Below, piece by piece: positions 63,639-64,000 of a stretch of 64,000 nt of DNA. Each line of letters opens with the position of its first letter. Position 1 is the first letter of the stretch. The stretch is taken from assembly GCF_020215645.1 (NCBI RefSeq), contig NZ_CP084058.1, forward strand, positions 10,656,501 to 10,720,500, given 5' to 3'. Under the pieces are notes generated by a model that saw nothing but the letters and a program-made list of their open reading frames with translations, did not search any database and had not been told where the DNA came from. The translations under genes and the position numbers were made by a program. Source of the DNA: Nonomuraea gerenzanensis (GTDB lineage Bacteria > Actinomycetota > Actinomycetes > Streptosporangiales > Streptosporangiaceae).

Positions 63639-64000
63639 TCAGTCCTTGTCGGGGTTGTTCGGCTTGAGCCAGAAGGGCACGTCGGTGCTGTCACCTCCGG
63701 AGCCGCCGCCGTTGCGGCTGCGCAGCCAGAGCGGGGGCGCCTCTGAGGTGCGGGACGACGGCTCGTCGGAGCCGAAGATCCGCGGGCCGGACGAGCCGCC
63801 GCCCGACCTGGACCCGTTGCCGGACCCGCCGCCGAACAGGCCGCCGCCCGAGCCGCGCGCGTTGCGCGGGCCGTTGGAGCCGTTCGAGCCGTTGGAGCCG
63901 CCGCCGAACAGGCCGCCACCTGAGCCGCCTGAGCCGCCCGAGCCGCGTGAGCCGCCGCCGCCGAACAGGCCGCCACCGGAGCCGCCGCGCGAGCGGGTGC
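63639..64000 (-). CDS. Gly/Ser-rich protein, 5' part beyond the window
   Basis: Only the C-terminal 120 residues are visible; the frame is open to the right edge. It contains GSGGGLFGGG-like repeats three times, then a non-repetitive end (EAPPLWLRSRNGGGSGGDS, FWLKPNNPDKD). It is 2 bases upstream of the TcpC-like gene and belongs to the same operon. Such Gly-rich tails occur on large membrane proteins of actinobacterial conjugation clusters; identity not determinable here. Confidence 0.75.
   Translation of the reverse strand, partial: TRSRGGSGGGLFGGGGSRGSGGSGGSGGGLFGGGSNGSNGSNGPRNARGSGGGLFGGGSGNGSRSGGGSSGPRIFGSDEPSSRTSEAPPLWLRSRNGGGSGGDSTDVPFWLKPNNPDKD

Overview
The window looks like chromosome from a GC-rich actinobacterium: strong G/C bias at third codon positions, many GTG starts, operons packed with 1-4 base start/stop overlaps, and typical actinomycete families (MocR, PadR, CU044_5270-type anti-sigma partner, LAL regulator, mycoredoxin, SCO-type secreted proteins). 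A member of the Streptosporangiales such as Nonomuraea is my guess, not something the sequence proves.

Layout. 1-4.6 kb: a partial methyltransferase with a long palindromic operator, a secreted alpha/beta hydrolase, and a divergent LysE exporter/MocR regulator pair. 4.6-8.1 kb: a heterodimeric ABC exporter whose two halves carry complementary defects. 8.1-16.3 kb: nitrate respiration, narK divergent from narGHJI, with an aminoglycoside-phosphotransferase-fold kinase overlapping the end of narI. 16.4-22.3 kb: an NmrA-type reductase, another APH-fold kinase, a lipoprotein, a secreted DUF1996 protein and a modular GH16 glucanase, with a LacI regulator and three CebR-like operator boxes. 22.4-29.7 kb: a secreted beta-propeller protein, RtcB, a cupin, an MFS/TetR divergent pair with operator, a small two-gene unit with a HicB-like member, and an ECF sigma/membrane partner pair. 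29.7-31.3 kb: a scar region holding a frameshifted DUF234-type ATPase remnant, a mycoredoxin, tRNA-Pro(GGG) and a second broken gene. 31.3-34.5 kb: PadR plus a MacB-like ABC pair. 34.5-46.8 kb: LtrA, VOC, hypothetical, HAD-like, a DesK-type two-component pair, a CPBP protease, an AAA ATPase fused to a nuclease-like domain, a secreted SGNH hydrolase and a LAL-type LuxR regulator.

47-58 kb is the metabolic centre of the window: two different succinate dehydrogenase/fumarate reductase operons point away from each other, separated by a LysR regulator and a three-gene phosphosignalling unit (response regulator-PP2C phosphatase, histidine kinase, Rcp-like response regulator). The first operon shares its promoter region with LysR, where there is an ATAG-N7-CTAT site. 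The second has two CRP-like sites upstream. Together with narGHJI these give the cell alternative entry and exit points for its quinone pool.

58-64 kb carries two large low-complexity, secreted or membrane-anchored proteins, then a MutT-like Nudix hydrolase and genes resembling conjugation or type IV secretion accessory proteins (transglycosylase-NlpC/P60 enzyme, a TcpC-like membrane protein and a Gly-rich protein) running off the right edge. No rRNA, CRISPR array or intact insertion sequence was seen.
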